Positions 16,331 through 25,957 of a stretch of DNA of 64,000 nucleotides are shown piece by piece (the stretch's first letter is position 1; every line of letters begins with the position of its first letter). Location of the stretch: NCBI RefSeq assembly GCF_002302635.1, contig NZ_CP022387.1, positions 434,001 to 498,000 on the forward strand, given 5' to 3'. The notes below the pieces were generated by a model. It did no database searches. It was not told where the DNA came from and saw nothing but the letters and a program-made list of their open reading frames with translations. The DNA is from Capnocytophaga stomatis. GTDB lineage: Bacteria > Bacteroidota > Bacteroidia > Flavobacteriales > Flavobacteriaceae. Position numbers and translations under genes: made by a program.

Positions 16331-18319
16331 TTAAAGTGCTTCTTGAATGATTCCTTCTATAATTTCCGGATTCACTAACGTGCTGGTATCTCCTAAGTTA
16401 GATATATCGTTTGAGGCTATTTTTCTCAAAATCCGACGCATAATTTTTCCGCTTCGAGTACGAGGCAACCCTTTCACAAACTGAATTTTATCCAACTTGG
16501 CGATTGCTCCTATCTTGTCGGTTATCAGCTTGTTAATCTCACGTCGCACATTATCCTGAACGCGAGTTTCGTCCTTCAGAATAACAAATCCGTAGAGGGC
16601 GTTTCCTTTAACATCGTGAGGAAAACCAACAATTGCTGACTCTGCCACCGCAGGATGCTCATTTATAGCATCTTCAATGGGAGCTGTTCCCAGATTATGC
16701 CCTGAAACGATGATAACGTCATCTACACGTCCCGTTATTCGGTAATATCCCACCTCGTCACGAAATGCTCCGTCGCCCGTAAAATATTTCCCTTCGTAGG
16801 CAGAAAAATACGTGTCGATATAACGCTGGTGGTCTCCGTAAATCGTTCGAGCCATTCCAGGCCAAGGAAATTCGATACATAAATGTCCGTCTCTTGAATT
16901 TTCAGTGATTTCTTCTTTATTTTCCTGCATCAGCACAGGGAAAATTCCCGGTAAGGGAAAAGTGGCATAGGTTGGTTTTGTGGGAGTTGCAAACGGAATG
17001 GGTGCAATCATAATTCCGCCGGTTTCTGTTTGCCACCAAGTATCGGTAATGGGGCAGGATTTTTTCCCGATGTGGTCGTTGTACCAGTGCCAAGCCTCCT
17101 CATTGATAGGCTCACCCACCGAACCCAGAATTTTCAGTGAAGACAAATCGTATTTGGCAGGAAATTCCAATGATTGTTTTGCCAACGAACGAATAGCCGT
17201 AGGTGCCGTATAAAACTGAGTAACTTTGTATTTTTCAACAATTTCCCAAAATCTTCCGTAATCAGGATATGACGGAGTTCCTTCAAATATAACGGTTGTA
17301 GCTCCATTTAGCAAAGGTCCGTACACGATGTAACTATGTCCTGTTATCCAGCCAATATCCGCAGTACACCAATAAACATCTCCTTGCGAATACTGAAAAA
17401 TATTCTTGAACGTAAAAGCACTATAAACCATATAACCTGCCGTTGTATGTACGATGCCTTTGGGCTTTCCTGTTGAACCTGAAGTATATAGAATAAACAA
17501 CATATCTTCGGCTTCCATATTTTCAGCCGGACAGAATTCTGATGCTTCATTAAACAAAGTTTCCAGCCAAATATCTCTGCCTTCTTTCATTTGTACCTCC
17601 AAATTAGAATGCTTCACAACCAATACTTTTTCAACAGTTTCTGCTGACAGTAAGGCTTCATCAACAATACTTTTCAAAGCATTTGTTTTTTCTCCACGGC
17701 TACCTCCGTCGGCTGTGATGACCATCTTGCAACCGGCGTCATTAATCCGAGAGGCGAGTGATGCGGAGGAAAAGCCTGCAAACACCACCGAATGCACCGC
17801 CCCTATTCTGGCACAAGCCAAAATGGAAATAGCCAGCTCAGGAATCATCGGTAAATAAATACAAACGCGGTCGCCTTTTTTTATTCCTTGTGATTTAAGC
17901 ACATTTGCCATTCGGTACACGCTTCTTGCCAAATCATTGTATGTCAAATGTTTTGGAGGCGTTGAAGGGTCATTAGGCTCCCAAATGATAGCGGTTTGTT
18001 CGCCCTTATCCGCAAGATGCCTGTCAATGCAGTTTTCTGTAATGTTGAGTTTTGCTCCCGAAAACCATTTCACATCACATTTTTCCTTGTCCCATTCCAA
18101 AACACTATCCCATTTTTTTCTCCACTGGAAATTATTATTGGCGATAGTTTCCCAAAATTCAATAGGGTCGTTTTGTGAAAGTCGATAAATATCAATATAT
18201 CTTGCCAGAGAATTGATATTGTAATAACGTTCGTTCAAAGCTTTCAACGATTCGTGAATTTTCCTTGCCGAATCTTCCAAGCCTTGAAGATTTCCTGTTG
18301 CTTTTTTCTCGTACTTCAT
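16331..18319 (-). CDS. acs: Acetyl-CoA synthetase
   Basis: AMP-forming acetate:CoA ligase, 662 aa, close to the usual ~650. The adenylation core is Y-T-S-G-S-T-G-K-P-K-G with T-D-T-W-W-Q-T-E-T-G-G and the A8 hinge Y-R-I-T-G-R-V-D-D-V. The C-terminal P-R-T-R-S-G-K-I-M-R-R holds the catalytic lysine that protein acetyltransferases usually acetylate. It activates acetate for biosynthesis or the TCA cycle. Monocistronic, with a near-consensus -7 box 24 nt upstream. One small oddity is G-H-N-L-G-T-A-P where most family members have G-H-R-L-G-T-A-E. Confidence 0.97.
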   Translation of the reverse strand: MKYEKKATGNLQGLEDSARKIHESLKALNERYYNINSLARYIDIYRLSQNDPIEFWETIANNNFQWRKKWDSVLEWDKEKCDVKWFSGAKLNITENCIDRHLADKGEQTAIIWEPNDPSTPPKHLTYNDLARSVYRMANVLKSQGIKKGDRVCIYLPMIPELAISILACARIGAVHSVVFAGFSSASLASRINDAGCKMVITADGGSRGEKTNALKSIVDEALLSAETVEKVLVVKHSNLEVQMKEGRDIWLETLFNEASEFCPAENMEAEDMLFILYTSGSTGKPKGIVHTTAGYMVYSAFTFKNIFQYSQGDVYWCTADIGWITGHSYIVYGPLLNGATTVIFEGTPSYPDYGRFWEIVEKYKVTQFYTAPTAIRSLAKQSLEFPAKYDLSSLKILGSVGEPINEEAWHWYNDHIGKKSCPITDTWWQTETGGIMIAPIPFATPTKPTYATFPLPGIFPVLMQENKEEITENSRDGHLCIEFPWPGMARTIYGDHQRYIDTYFSAYEGKYFTGDGAFRDEVGYYRITGRVDDVIIVSGHNLGTAPIEDAINEHPAVAESAIVGFPHDVKGNALYGFVILKDETRVQDNVRREINKLITDKIGAIAKLDKIQFVKGLPRTRSGKIMRRILRKIASNDISNLGDTSTLVNPEIIEGIIQEAL

Positions 18320-18343
18320 AATGCTGAATCAATTTGTTTGCGA

Positions 18344-18351
18344 TAAAGGTA
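18344..18351 (-). promoter_or_regulatory. Putative -7 box of acs
   Basis: TACCTTTA on the minus strand, 24 nt before the ATG; one mismatch to consensus. Confidence 0.4.
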
Positions 18352-18531
18352 AGTATATTTTTCGTACGTTTGAATTTTAATTCTAAAAATATTTTAAATT
18401 ATTATATTTTAATCAATGAAAACAAATACAAATCTGGAAAAGAATTCTCAAAAAAAGTTTCAATTCTGTACATTTTTAAGAAAAATACATCTTCTAATGT
18501 AAAATTTTAAAACAAATCGTACTTAAAAAAA

Positions 18532-18563
18532 TTTTGTTTTTGCAATCATTTTTTGTATCTTCG
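18532..18563 (+). promoter_or_regulatory. Promoter of the patatin-barrel gene
   Basis: TTTTG (18532-18536), 19-nt spacer, TATCTTCG (18556-18563). The spacing is that of the Bacteroidota -33/-7 pair; the -7 box has one mismatch. Confidence 0.55.
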
Positions 18564-18579
18564 CCTAAATCTTTAAAAG

Positions 18580-20811
18580 ATGAGAAAATTTCTATTCATA
18601 TTAGTTTTTTTTATCTCCAATTTCGTTGTATCACAGAATGTTAAACCCGAAAAAGACTTAAAAGTAGGGCTTGTTCTCAGCGGTGGCGGTGCAAAGGGAT
18701 TGGCTCACGTTGGCGTTCTGAAGGTTTTGGAAGAAGCAGGCGTACGCATTGACTACATCGGAGGGACAAGTATGGGAGCCATCGTGGGGGCAATGTACTC
18801 CGCTGGTTACTCGGCACGAGAATTGGATTCTATTTTTCAGCAATTGGACTTTAAAAAACTATTGCAAGACCAAACCTCCAGACGAGCGAAATCTCTGCAC
18901 GAGAGATATTTACACGACAGATATGCTGTGGCTCTTCCGTTCAACAACTTCAAACTGGGCTTCCCTCGTTCCGTTTCAAAAGGGCAAAATTTATACAACG
19001 AATTTGTTAAATTATTGTATCCCGTGAGCGATATTTACGACTTTTCAAAGCTTCCCATTCCGTTTTTGTGTGTGGCAACGGATATCGAAACGGGCAAAGC
19101 AATGCATCTGGAAGGAGGTTTTCTGCCCAAAGCCATTATGGCAAGTGGTGCTTTTCCTTCATTGTTTGATTTGGTGGAAATTGACGGAAAATTTCTGACA
19201 GATGGCGGAATCGTAAATAATTATCCTATCGATGAAGTTAAAGCCAAAGGAATGGATATTATCATAGGAGTTGACGTCCAAAGTCCTTTATATACAAGGG
19301 AAGAACTCGCTTCCGTTTTCGGGATATTATCACAAATAAGCTCTTTCCCAATGGTAAACGATATGACCGAAAAAGCCGAGAAAACAGATATTTACATAAA
19401 ACCTGACATACACGGATTCAACGTAGTTTCTTTTGACAAAGGAAATACCATCATCAAAAACGGAGAGATTGCCGGAAGACAGTTTTTAGAACGCCTAAAG
19501 AAAATCGCTTCTCTTCAAAAAAAGGAAAATTACACGAGAGAAAAAGTTGAAAAAATAGATTCTTTTTACTTAAAAAATATTCATTTTCACGGAAATAAGC
19601 ACTATTCCCGAAGTTATCTAAGAGGAAAACTACACCTGAAAGAACTCGACAGGAAAATTTCTTTCAAAGAACTCGAAGAAGGAATCTCTAACCTGATGGC
19701 TACTCGAAATTTTCATTCCATAAATCACCAAATTCGGCATACGTACGAGGGCGAACACATTGATTTTGTGATAAAAGAAAATCCTGAACGCACTTTCTTG
19801 AAATTCGGATTACATTACGATAATCTGTTCAAAACAGGCTTTCTGTTCAATTATACAAAGCATTACGCTCTGCAAACCGATGATTTTCTGTCGTTAGATA
19901 TTGTTTTGGGAGATAATTTACGCTATCAGTTTGATTATTTTGTAGATAAGGGTTTTTATATCAGTTACGGAATTCGGTCAAAATTCAGTCAGTTTGGCAG
20001 AAAAATCAATCCCAGTTTGGTTGCTAATTATGATATTGAGGTTTCAAACATCAATAAATTGAACGTTGATGCAGCCGATTGGATTAACCAAGTTTATTTT
20101 CAGACACTTTTAGGCAACGGATTTGTTTTCGGATTAGGTTTGGAACATCGAAAAGTTAAAATCGAAACTGAAAACGTATTTTACTCAAAAACAAATTATA
20201 ACAACTCCTCCTATCGAGAAAATTCACACTTCGGAAGCACATACGCTTATCTGAAATATGACTCGTACAACAACGCTTTTTTCCCGACCAAAGGAATTTA
20301 TTTCAATTCGGTTTTTAATTTGTATTTATTAGGAAGTGCGTACGAGAACTTCAATCAATTTTCAATGGGAAAAACAGAATTAGGTTTCGCAATTCCTTTA
20401 TCTTCAAGGATTTCAACACGTTTGGATTTTAGCGGAGGGTTCACTCTCGGAGGAACAAATGTGTATTCCTTGGATTTCTTCTTCGGAGGATACAACAAAA
20501 ATGCTTTCAGTAATTACATTCCTTTTTACGGATATGACTTTTTAAGTTTTGGTGAAAAGAATTATTTAAAAGCTGATATTACGCTTGATATCAATCACTT
20601 CAAGCAACATCATATATTGCTTCACGCAAACTTTGCCAAAGTGGATAACAAACTCTTCGATAGCTTAAATTGGAAGTCCTACCCTGACTTTTCGGGCTAT
20701 GGAATCGGTTACAGTGTTGATAGCGTCTTAGGGCCTATTGAACTGAAATGTACCTATTCTCCTGAAATTAAGAAAGCTATCTGGTTTTTCAACGTAGGTT
20801 ATTGGTTTTAA
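18580..20811 (+). CDS. Patatin-like phospholipase fused to a POTRA/outer-membrane barrel (type Vd-like)
   Basis: 743 aa. Signal peptide 1-19. The patatin domain (~25-300) has the oxyanion loop G-G-G-A-K-G at 35-40, nucleophile G-T-S-M-G at 62-66 (Ser64) and the partner Asp in D-G-G-I-V-N-N-Y-P near 208, so Ser/Asp catalysis looks intact. Residues ~325-400 resemble one POTRA repeat (I-H-F-H-G-N-K-H-Y-S). Residues ~400-743 form a BamA/Omp85-type barrel ending in F-N-V-G-Y-W-F. This is the PlpD/FplA architecture of type Vd autotransporters, surface-exposed or secreted A1 phospholipases. Whether the lipase faces out or into the periplasm cannot be told from sequence. Own promoter; sdaA downstream has another. 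Confidence 0.92.
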   Translation: MRKFLFILVFFISNFVVSQNVKPEKDLKVGLVLSGGGAKGLAHVGVLKVLEEAGVRIDYIGGTSMGAIVGAMYSAGYSARELDSIFQQLDFKKLLQDQTSRRAKSLHERYLHDRYAVALPFNNFKLGFPRSVSKGQNLYNEFVKLLYPVSDIYDFSKLPIPFLCVATDIETGKAMHLEGGFLPKAIMASGAFPSLFDLVEIDGKFLTDGGIVNNYPIDEVKAKGMDIIIGVDVQSPLYTREELASVFGILSQISSFPMVNDMTEKAEKTDIYIKPDIHGFNVVSFDKGNTIIKNGEIAGRQFLERLKKIASLQKKENYTREKVEKIDSFYLKNIHFHGNKHYSRSYLRGKLHLKELDRKISFKELEEGISNLMATRNFHSINHQIRHTYEGEHIDFVIKENPERTFLKFGLHYDNLFKTGFLFNYTKHYALQTDDFLSLDIVLGDNLRYQFDYFVDKGFYISYGIRSKFSQFGRKINPSLVANYDIEVSNINKLNVDAADWINQVYFQTLLGNGFVFGLGLEHRKVKIETENVFYSKTNYNNSSYRENSHFGSTYAYLKYDSYNNAFFPTKGIYFNSVFNLYLLGSAYENFNQFSMGKTELGFAIPLSSRISTRLDFSGGFTLGGTNVYSLDFFFGGYNKNAFSNYIPFYGYDFLSFGEKNYLKADITLDINHFKQHHILLHANFAKVDNKLFDSLNWKSYPDFSGYGIGYSVDSVLGPIELKCTYSPEIKKAIWFFNVGYWF

Positions 20812-20877
20812 AAATAATAGATGGAAAATATTTTATATTCTTTTTATTTTTCACTTTTCAATTTTAACTTTTAACTT

Positions 20878-20885
20878 TATATTTG
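20878..20885 (+). promoter_or_regulatory. -7 box of sdaA and probably the folP-cdaA genes
   Basis: TATATTTG, 27 nt before the ATG at 20913. It also argues against the TTG at 20904 as start. Confidence 0.55.
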
Positions 20886-20912
20886 CCTCTTCGTAAATAA
20901 ACTTTGATTTTT

Positions 20913-22328
20913 ATGGAATGTATCAGCGTTTTTGATATGTTAAAAATAGGTGTTGGACCCTCAAGTTCACACACATTAGGACCTTGGCGAGCTGCCGAAG
21001 CCTTTCTGAAAGAATTAAAATCGGAAAAACTACTCGATAAAGCCCAAAAAGTACGTGTGGATTTGTACGGTTCTCTCTCCTTAACGGGAAAAGGGCACGC
21101 AACGGATTTGGCGGTAATGTTCGGGCTTAGCGGTGCTGACCCTGAGTATGTTCCTATTGAAAGTTTAGACGTGATTATCACAGCTATAAACAAAAATCAA
21201 GAAATTTGTTTGGGTAACGAATTCATTATCAAATTCAACCCCGCGGAAGACATCGTTTTTAATCGAAATTCTTTGCCTTTTCATTCCAACGGAATTTCTT
21301 TTACTGCTTGGGGTGAAGGTTTTGAATATCAATCTACTTTTTACTCCATTGGCGGAGGTTTTATTGTTAAGGAAGGAGAAGAAACTCCTGTAACTGAAAG
21401 CACTAAAAGATTTCCCTTCCCTATTGATAAAGCCACTGAACTTTTAGAATATTGCCATAAAGAAGGTAAAAAAATTTCTGAAATCGTTTATCAGAATGAG
21501 AGGTCATTGCGTTCAGATGAAGAAATCCATAACGAATTGCTTCGTATTTGGAATACAATGCTTGAATGTACCTACATCGGTTGCCACACCGAAGGAATTC
21601 TTCCGGGAGGGCTAAACGTGCGCCGACGTGCTTATGATATTCACAAAAACCTGATTGGGGTAGTTACCTACGACAGTCCTAAAAGTTGGCTCACTTCCAT
21701 CAAAAAAACGGAAATCAAATTTCGAGAAATTTTAAAATGGGTAAACTGCTTCTCTCTGGCTGTCAATGAAGTAAATGCTTCATTAGGGCGTGTGGTTACA
21801 GCTCCGACCAACGGAAGTGCAGGTGTAATTCCCGCCGTGCTTTTGTATTACTTAGTCATTGAGAATCACAGTGCTACGGAGGAAGATGTAAAACAATTTT
21901 TGCTGGTTGCAGGCGAAATTGGCAGTCTGTTCAAAAAAGGAGCTACGATTTCCGCTGCAATGGGAGGATGCCAAGCCGAAATAGGCGTATCTTCGGCAAT
22001 GGCAGCAGCTGGATTGTGCGAACTAATGGGAGGCTCGCCCGAACAAGTTATGGTCGCTGCCGAAATTGCTATGGAACATCATTTGGGGCTAACGTGCGAC
22101 CCTATCGGAGGATTAGTGCAAGTACCTTGTATTGAGCGAAATGCGATGGGAGCTATCAAAGCTATTAACGCCGCTGAACTAGCAATCGAAACCGACCCAA
22201 AAAATGCAAAAGTGCCTCTTGATAAGGTAATAAACACTATGTGGGAAACCGCTAAAGATATGAATTCCAAGTACAAAGAAACCTCGGAAGGCGGTTTGGC
22301 TGTGGCTGTAAATATTGCGGATTGTTAA
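20913..22328 (+). CDS. sdaA: L-serine ammonia-lyase, single-chain iron-sulfur type
   Basis: Deaminates L-serine to pyruvate and ammonia with a [4Fe-4S] cluster. 471 aa from the ATG at 20913. The N-terminal beta domain has [10 protein letters not shown]. The alpha domain has the cysteine ligand region ([27 protein letters not shown] and V-P-C-I-E-R-N-A). The C terminus [11 protein letters not shown] is typical, with a tail Cys that can ligate the cluster. folP starts 23 nt downstream, so sdaA may lead that operon. Confidence 0.96.
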   Translation: MECISVFDMLKIGVGPSSSHTLGPWRAAEAFLKELKSEKLLDKAQKVRVDLYGSLSLTGKGHATDLAVMFGLSGADPEYVPIESLDVIITAINKNQEICLGNEFIIKFNPAEDIVFNRNSLPFHSNGISFTAWGEGFEYQSTFYSIGGGFIVKEGEETPVTESTKRFPFPIDKATELLEYCHKEGKKISEIVYQNERSLRSDEEIHNELLRIWNTMLECTYIGCHTEGILPGGLNVRRRAYDIHKNLIGVVTYDSPKSWLTSIKKTEIKFREILKWVNCFSLAVNEVNASLGRVVTAPTNGSAGVIPAVLLYYLVIENHSATEEDVKQFLLVAGEIGSLFKKGATISAAMGGCQAEIGVSSAMAAAGLCELMGGSPEQVMVAAEIAMEHHLGLTCDPIGGLVQVPCIERNAMGAIKAINAAELAIETDPKNAKVPLDKVINTMWETAKDMNSKYKETSEGGLAVAVNIADC

Positions 22329-22351
22329 TTTCTTTCTGATTTTTTGAAAAA

Positions 22352-23176
22352 ATGTATATCAATTGTAACGGAGAACTGATTTCGCTGGAAACTCCCAAAG
22401 TAATGGGAATTCTGAACATAACACCTGATTCCTTTTTTCAAAGTAGTCGTGTTACTCAGGCTGATGTTTTAAATCGGACAGAAGAAATGCTCTTGCAAGG
22501 AGCTGATTTTATTGACCTTGGCGGATATAGTTCTCGACCCAATGCAAAAGAAGTATCGCAGGAAGAAGAATTGGAACGAGTAATTTCCGTTGTGAAATCA
22601 ATTGTTAAGCATTTCCCGAAAATCAAACTTTCTGTCGATACTTTTCGCAGTGAAGTGGCTCGGCAGTCCCTACTTGAAGGAGCTTGTATCGTGAATGATA
22701 TTTCTGGAGGAAACCTTGATAATCAAATGTTTGAAGTGGTAGCAGAATTTCAAGTGCCTTACATCGCTATGCATATGGTCGGGACACCTCAAACGATGCA
22801 AAGCCACACAAATTACACAAACATTATCACCGAAATGATTTATTATTTTTCAAAAATTAAAGCAAAAACTCAAAGTTTCGGTATCAATGATGTTATTATC
22901 GACCCCGGTTTCGGATTTTCCAAAACATTAGACCAAAACTACGAAATATTACAAAAATTAAATCTTTTCAAAGAATTAGACACTCCTATTTTGGTTGGAA
23001 TTTCCCGTAAATCAATGCTTTATAATTTACTGGAAATCAATTCAAATGAAGCCTTGAACGCTACTTCGGTTGTAAATACAATCTCTTTAATGAAAGGAGC
23101 TAACATTCTTCGAGTACACGATGTAAAAGAAGCCAAAGAGTGCGTCAAAATTTTCAATAAAACCTTTAACAGATGA
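22352..23176 (+). CDS. folP: Dihydropteroate synthase
   Basis: Folate pathway: joins pABA to the pterin pyrophosphate; target of sulfonamides. 274 aa, TIM barrel. Signatures are M-G-I-L-N-I-T-P-D-S-F-F near residues 18-29, D-L-G-G-Y-S-S-R-P-N, V-N-D-I-S-G-G, D-P-G-F-G-F-S-K near 188 and G-I-S-R-K-S-M near 219. G-G-Y-S-S-R-P replaces the more common G-x-S-T-R-P. Its TGA overlaps the ATG of the next gene (ATGA), so the lipoprotein downstream is translationally coupled. Confidence 0.96.
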   Translation: MYINCNGELISLETPKVMGILNITPDSFFQSSRVTQADVLNRTEEMLLQGADFIDLGGYSSRPNAKEVSQEEELERVISVVKSIVKHFPKIKLSVDTFRSEVARQSLLEGACIVNDISGGNLDNQMFEVVAEFQVPYIAMHMVGTPQTMQSHTNYTNIITEMIYYFSKIKAKTQSFGINDVIIDPGFGFSKTLDQNYEILQKLNLFKELDTPILVGISRKSMLYNLLEINSNEALNATSVVNTISLMKGANILRVHDVKEAKECVKIFNKTFNR

Positions 23177-23748
23177 AAAAAATTACACTTATCATACTTA
23201 CGTTGTTTCTAATTTCCTGCAACAAACGTGACGTTTGGCTACCGCAAGTTCATCAATGCAATTTGATGACAGAAATCAACGATTATTCCGTGATTTATGT
23301 TTTTTTTGATGAAACTACACAAAAAGCGGATTTGAACAGAAATAATTTGATAACCTCAACGCATTGGGTTTTCAATATAGACAGACGTTTATCGCTCACC
23401 GAAGCAGGAAAAAACATTGTTGAGCTTCAAGAAAAGAAAGATGCTCCTAACATTCACAAAAATCCCGATTCCCGAAACTTTTTCTCTGTAGCTGATATGG
23501 GTGACAAAAAACTCAAATTTCTTGAGTTTACCAAAACACATTTTTATATATCAAAAGAAAAGAGTGATACAGATAACATTCTGAAAAAAAAGGATTTATC
23601 CGATTTTTCGGATAATATTAAAAATAAAAAATCAGATGTTCCTGACACAATTTCAGTAAGCGGAGATATTTCCTTTCAAGATTTTATTGTATTTTTACAG
23701 AAAATTCAAGATGAAGGTATCTTCTTCAAAAATATAATTATCATTTAA
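23173..23748 (+). CDS. Unknown lipoprotein between folP and cdaA
   Basis: 191 aa. Signal L-F-L-I-S-C gives a lipidated Cys at residue 16. It has no enzyme motif I recognise. The C-terminal ~35 residues (I-S-V-S-G-D-I-S-F-Q-D-F-I-V-F-L, then G-I-F-F-K-N-I-I-I-I) look like the beta-alpha-beta ending of ExbD/TolR-type periplasmic domains, a weak impression only. A Lys/Asp-rich low-complexity stretch covers ~135-155. ATGA overlap with folP and a 13-nt gap to cdaA place it in a c-di-AMP synthase operon, the position occupied by the regulator CdaR in Firmicutes; a regulatory role is inference. Confidence 0.8.
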   Translation: MKKITLIILTLFLISCNKRDVWLPQVHQCNLMTEINDYSVIYVFFDETTQKADLNRNNLITSTHWVFNIDRRLSLTEAGKNIVELQEKKDAPNIHKNPDSRNFFSVADMGDKKLKFLEFTKTHFYISKEKSDTDNILKKKDLSDFSDNIKNKKSDVPDTISVSGDISFQDFIVFLQKIQDEGIFFKNIIII

Positions 23749-23761
23749 AAACATAAGTCCT

Positions 23762-24547
23762 TTGAAAATATTTGATATTTTAGATTTTACCGTAGTAGAT
23801 GTAATTGATATTCTTTTAGTTGCGTTGTTACTTTACTACGTTTACAAATTGGCTCGAGGTACGGTTGCCGTTAATATTTTTTTGGGAATCGTGATTATTT
23901 ATCTTATCTGGAAAATTACCGAAGCCTTGCAAATGCAATTACTTAGTAGCATTTTAGGGCAATTTATCGGTGTGGGTGTTTTTGCTCTGATTGTGGTTTT
24001 TCAGGAAGAAATACGAAAATTTTTACTTACGATTGGCTCTACAAATATCGCTGCCCGAAACAAATTTTTCAAAGTTTTCCAATCGTTAAAAACTGCCAAA
24101 AACAAATCAAATTTAGATGTAAGAAGCTTAATTTCAGTATGTAAAAAGCTTGGTTCTACAAATACGGGGGCATTAATCGTACTGGAAAGAAACATCCCTT
24201 TAAATTTTGTAAAAGAAACCGGTGATGATGTTAACATACAAGTTTCAGAACCAATAATAGAAAGTATATTCTTCAAAAACAGTCCTTTACACGATGGTGC
24301 TATTGTAATTAGCGGTAATTATATTGTAGCAACTCGTGTAATTTTACCTGTTGCCGGAGAAAACAGACTCCCAAAACATTACGGATTACGGCATCGGGCG
24401 GCGACCTCAATTTCGGAAAAAACAGATGCAAGTGCTCTTGTTGTTTCGGAAGAAACAGGGAAAATCTCATATATCAAAAATGGTAATTTCGTTGCTTTTA
24501 AAACCGACGAAGAACTTATCAATATTATCGAAAACGATTTGAATTAG
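23762..24547 (+). CDS. cdaA: Diadenylate cyclase CdaA (c-di-AMP synthase)
   Basis: Makes cyclic di-AMP from two ATP. 261 aa with three N-terminal membrane segments (~13-30, 36-55, 61-80) and a cytoplasmic DAC domain (~85-250). Catalytic motifs are H-D-G-A-I-V-I with Asp near 177 and R-H-R-A-A near 208. The start is TTG at 23762; this gives the expected N terminus (M-K-I-F-D-I-L-D-F) just before the first membrane helix, and no ATG fits. c-di-AMP controls potassium and turgor in other bacteria. Co-transcription with folP, the unknown lipoprotein and a DUF2851 gene is likely. Confidence 0.95.
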   Translation: MKIFDILDFTVVDVIDILLVALLLYYVYKLARGTVAVNIFLGIVIIYLIWKITEALQMQLLSSILGQFIGVGVFALIVVFQEEIRKFLLTIGSTNIAARNKFFKVFQSLKTAKNKSNLDVRSLISVCKKLGSTNTGALIVLERNIPLNFVKETGDDVNIQVSEPIIESIFFKNSPLHDGAIVISGNYIVATRVILPVAGENRLPKHYGLRHRAATSISEKTDASALVVSEETGKISYIKNGNFVAFKTDEELINIIENDLN

Positions 24548-24555
24548 AGATTTTT

Positions 24556-25833
24556 ATGAAAGAAGATTTCCTGCAATATCTCTGGAAATACGGAAAAATT
24601 CCGCAAAACTCTGTCCTAACTTCCGGGGAAAACCTCTTTATTCAATCAATTGGTGAACATAATCTTCTTTCGGGTCCTGATTTTTTCAATGCACAGCTAA
24701 AAATCGGGGAGCAATTATGGGCTGGAAATGTAGAAATTCACTTAAAATCATCACATTGGTATGCTCATCGTCACGAACAAGACAAAGCCTATAACAATGT
24801 CATTTTACACGTGGTTTGGGAACACGACGTGGAAGTTTTCAATAGCAATCAACAAATAATCCCGACGTTAGAGCTTAAAAATCAAATTGATACAGAAATA
24901 GTAAATAACTACAAGAAACTTTTACTATCAAAAAATGATTTTATCAGTTGCGAAAAATTCTATCCGAAAGCCGAAAAAATGATTTCCTCATCTTGGAATG
25001 ATTTCTTATTTACGGAACGACTGAAACAAAAATCTGATTACGTTGAAAATCTCCTAAAACAAACTCAATCGGATTGGGAAAAAGTACTTTTTTTGATGCT
25101 TTTAAAAAATTTTGGAGGAGCCGTAAATGGTGAAATTTTCCTTGAAATGGGCAAAACCATTGATTTTTCAATCATTCGTAAAGAAAGAAATGTTCCTCTT
25201 CATCTGGAAGCTCTATTTTTTGGTCAATCAAACTTATTATCAGATACATACGAAGAATTCTATTTCAAAAGCTTATCCAAAGAATATGAATATCTAAAAA
25301 GCAAATATAACCTAAAACCTTCTGTAACAAATGTATATTTTTCAAAACTAAGACCGCAAGGATTCCCTACTATTAGGCTTTCACAATTAGCACAATTGTA
25401 CGAAAAAACGGAAAGTTTATTCTCAAAAATCATTGAAATTCAAGAAGTAAACGAATTGAAAAAGATTTTTTGCGTAGGCACTTCTGAATTTTGGGACACT
25501 CATTACACTTTTGGAAAAACTTCCCCAAAAACGAAAAAGAAAATTTCTAACTCCCTCATTGAACTAATTTGGATAAACACAATCATCCCCATTAAATACC
25601 TGTATTTCAAATCATTGAATAAAGATATAACTTCATCATTAATACTAAGCTTGCAAAGTATTGCTCCGGAAAAAAATGCTATCACCGAAAAATTTGAAAA
25701 CTTAGGAAAGCACTCAGAATCAGCATTTGACACTCAAGTTATATTACAACAATACAAAAATTATTGTCAGCCAAAACGCTGCTTGGATTGCTCTATCGGG
25801 GTTTTTCTACTGAGAAACAAATTAACAATTTAA
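24556..25833 (+). CDS. DUF2851-family protein
   Basis: 425 aa, cytoplasmic by lack of a signal. It matches the Bacteroidota DUF2851 family: N-terminal E-D-F-L-Q-Y-L-W-K-Y-G, then G-P-D-F-F-N-A-Q-L and G-N-V-E-I-H-L-K-S-S-H-W, which recall nuclease-like folds; I cannot prove activity. The C terminus carries a cysteine cluster Y-C-Q-P-K-R-C-L-D-C-S-I-G that could bind a metal. It starts 8 nt after cdaA, so it is in that operon. No terminator is visible after it. Confidence 0.8.
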   Translation: MKEDFLQYLWKYGKIPQNSVLTSGENLFIQSIGEHNLLSGPDFFNAQLKIGEQLWAGNVEIHLKSSHWYAHRHEQDKAYNNVILHVVWEHDVEVFNSNQQIIPTLELKNQIDTEIVNNYKKLLLSKNDFISCEKFYPKAEKMISSSWNDFLFTERLKQKSDYVENLLKQTQSDWEKVLFLMLLKNFGGAVNGEIFLEMGKTIDFSIIRKERNVPLHLEALFFGQSNLLSDTYEEFYFKSLSKEYEYLKSKYNLKPSVTNVYFSKLRPQGFPTIRLSQLAQLYEKTESLFSKIIEIQEVNELKKIFCVGTSEFWDTHYTFGKTSPKTKKKISNSLIELIWINTIIPIKYLYFKSLNKDITSSLILSLQSIAPEKNAITEKFENLGKHSESAFDTQVILQQYKNYCQPKRCLDCSIGVFLLRNKLTI

Positions 25834-25917
25834 TTTTTGAATTCTTATAAACAGATTGTTAATAAGTTATTTTCACAAAATCTGTAATTCTTTTCTGTTT
25901 GTAATAAAAAATTATCG

Positions 25918-25925
25918 TATCTTCG
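25918..25925 (+). promoter_or_regulatory. Putative -7 box of the TlpA/DUF4369 lipoprotein gene
   Basis: TATCTTCG, 32 nt upstream of the ATG; one mismatch to TAnnTTTG and the same variant as at 18556. Confidence 0.45.
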
Positions 25926-25957
25926 CCTGAAATTTACATATACATTATATTATTCTT

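Noticed and set aside
17454-17858. 134-codon plus-strand frame opposite acs
   Set aside because: Lies entirely over the adenylation domain of acs and has no recognisable features.
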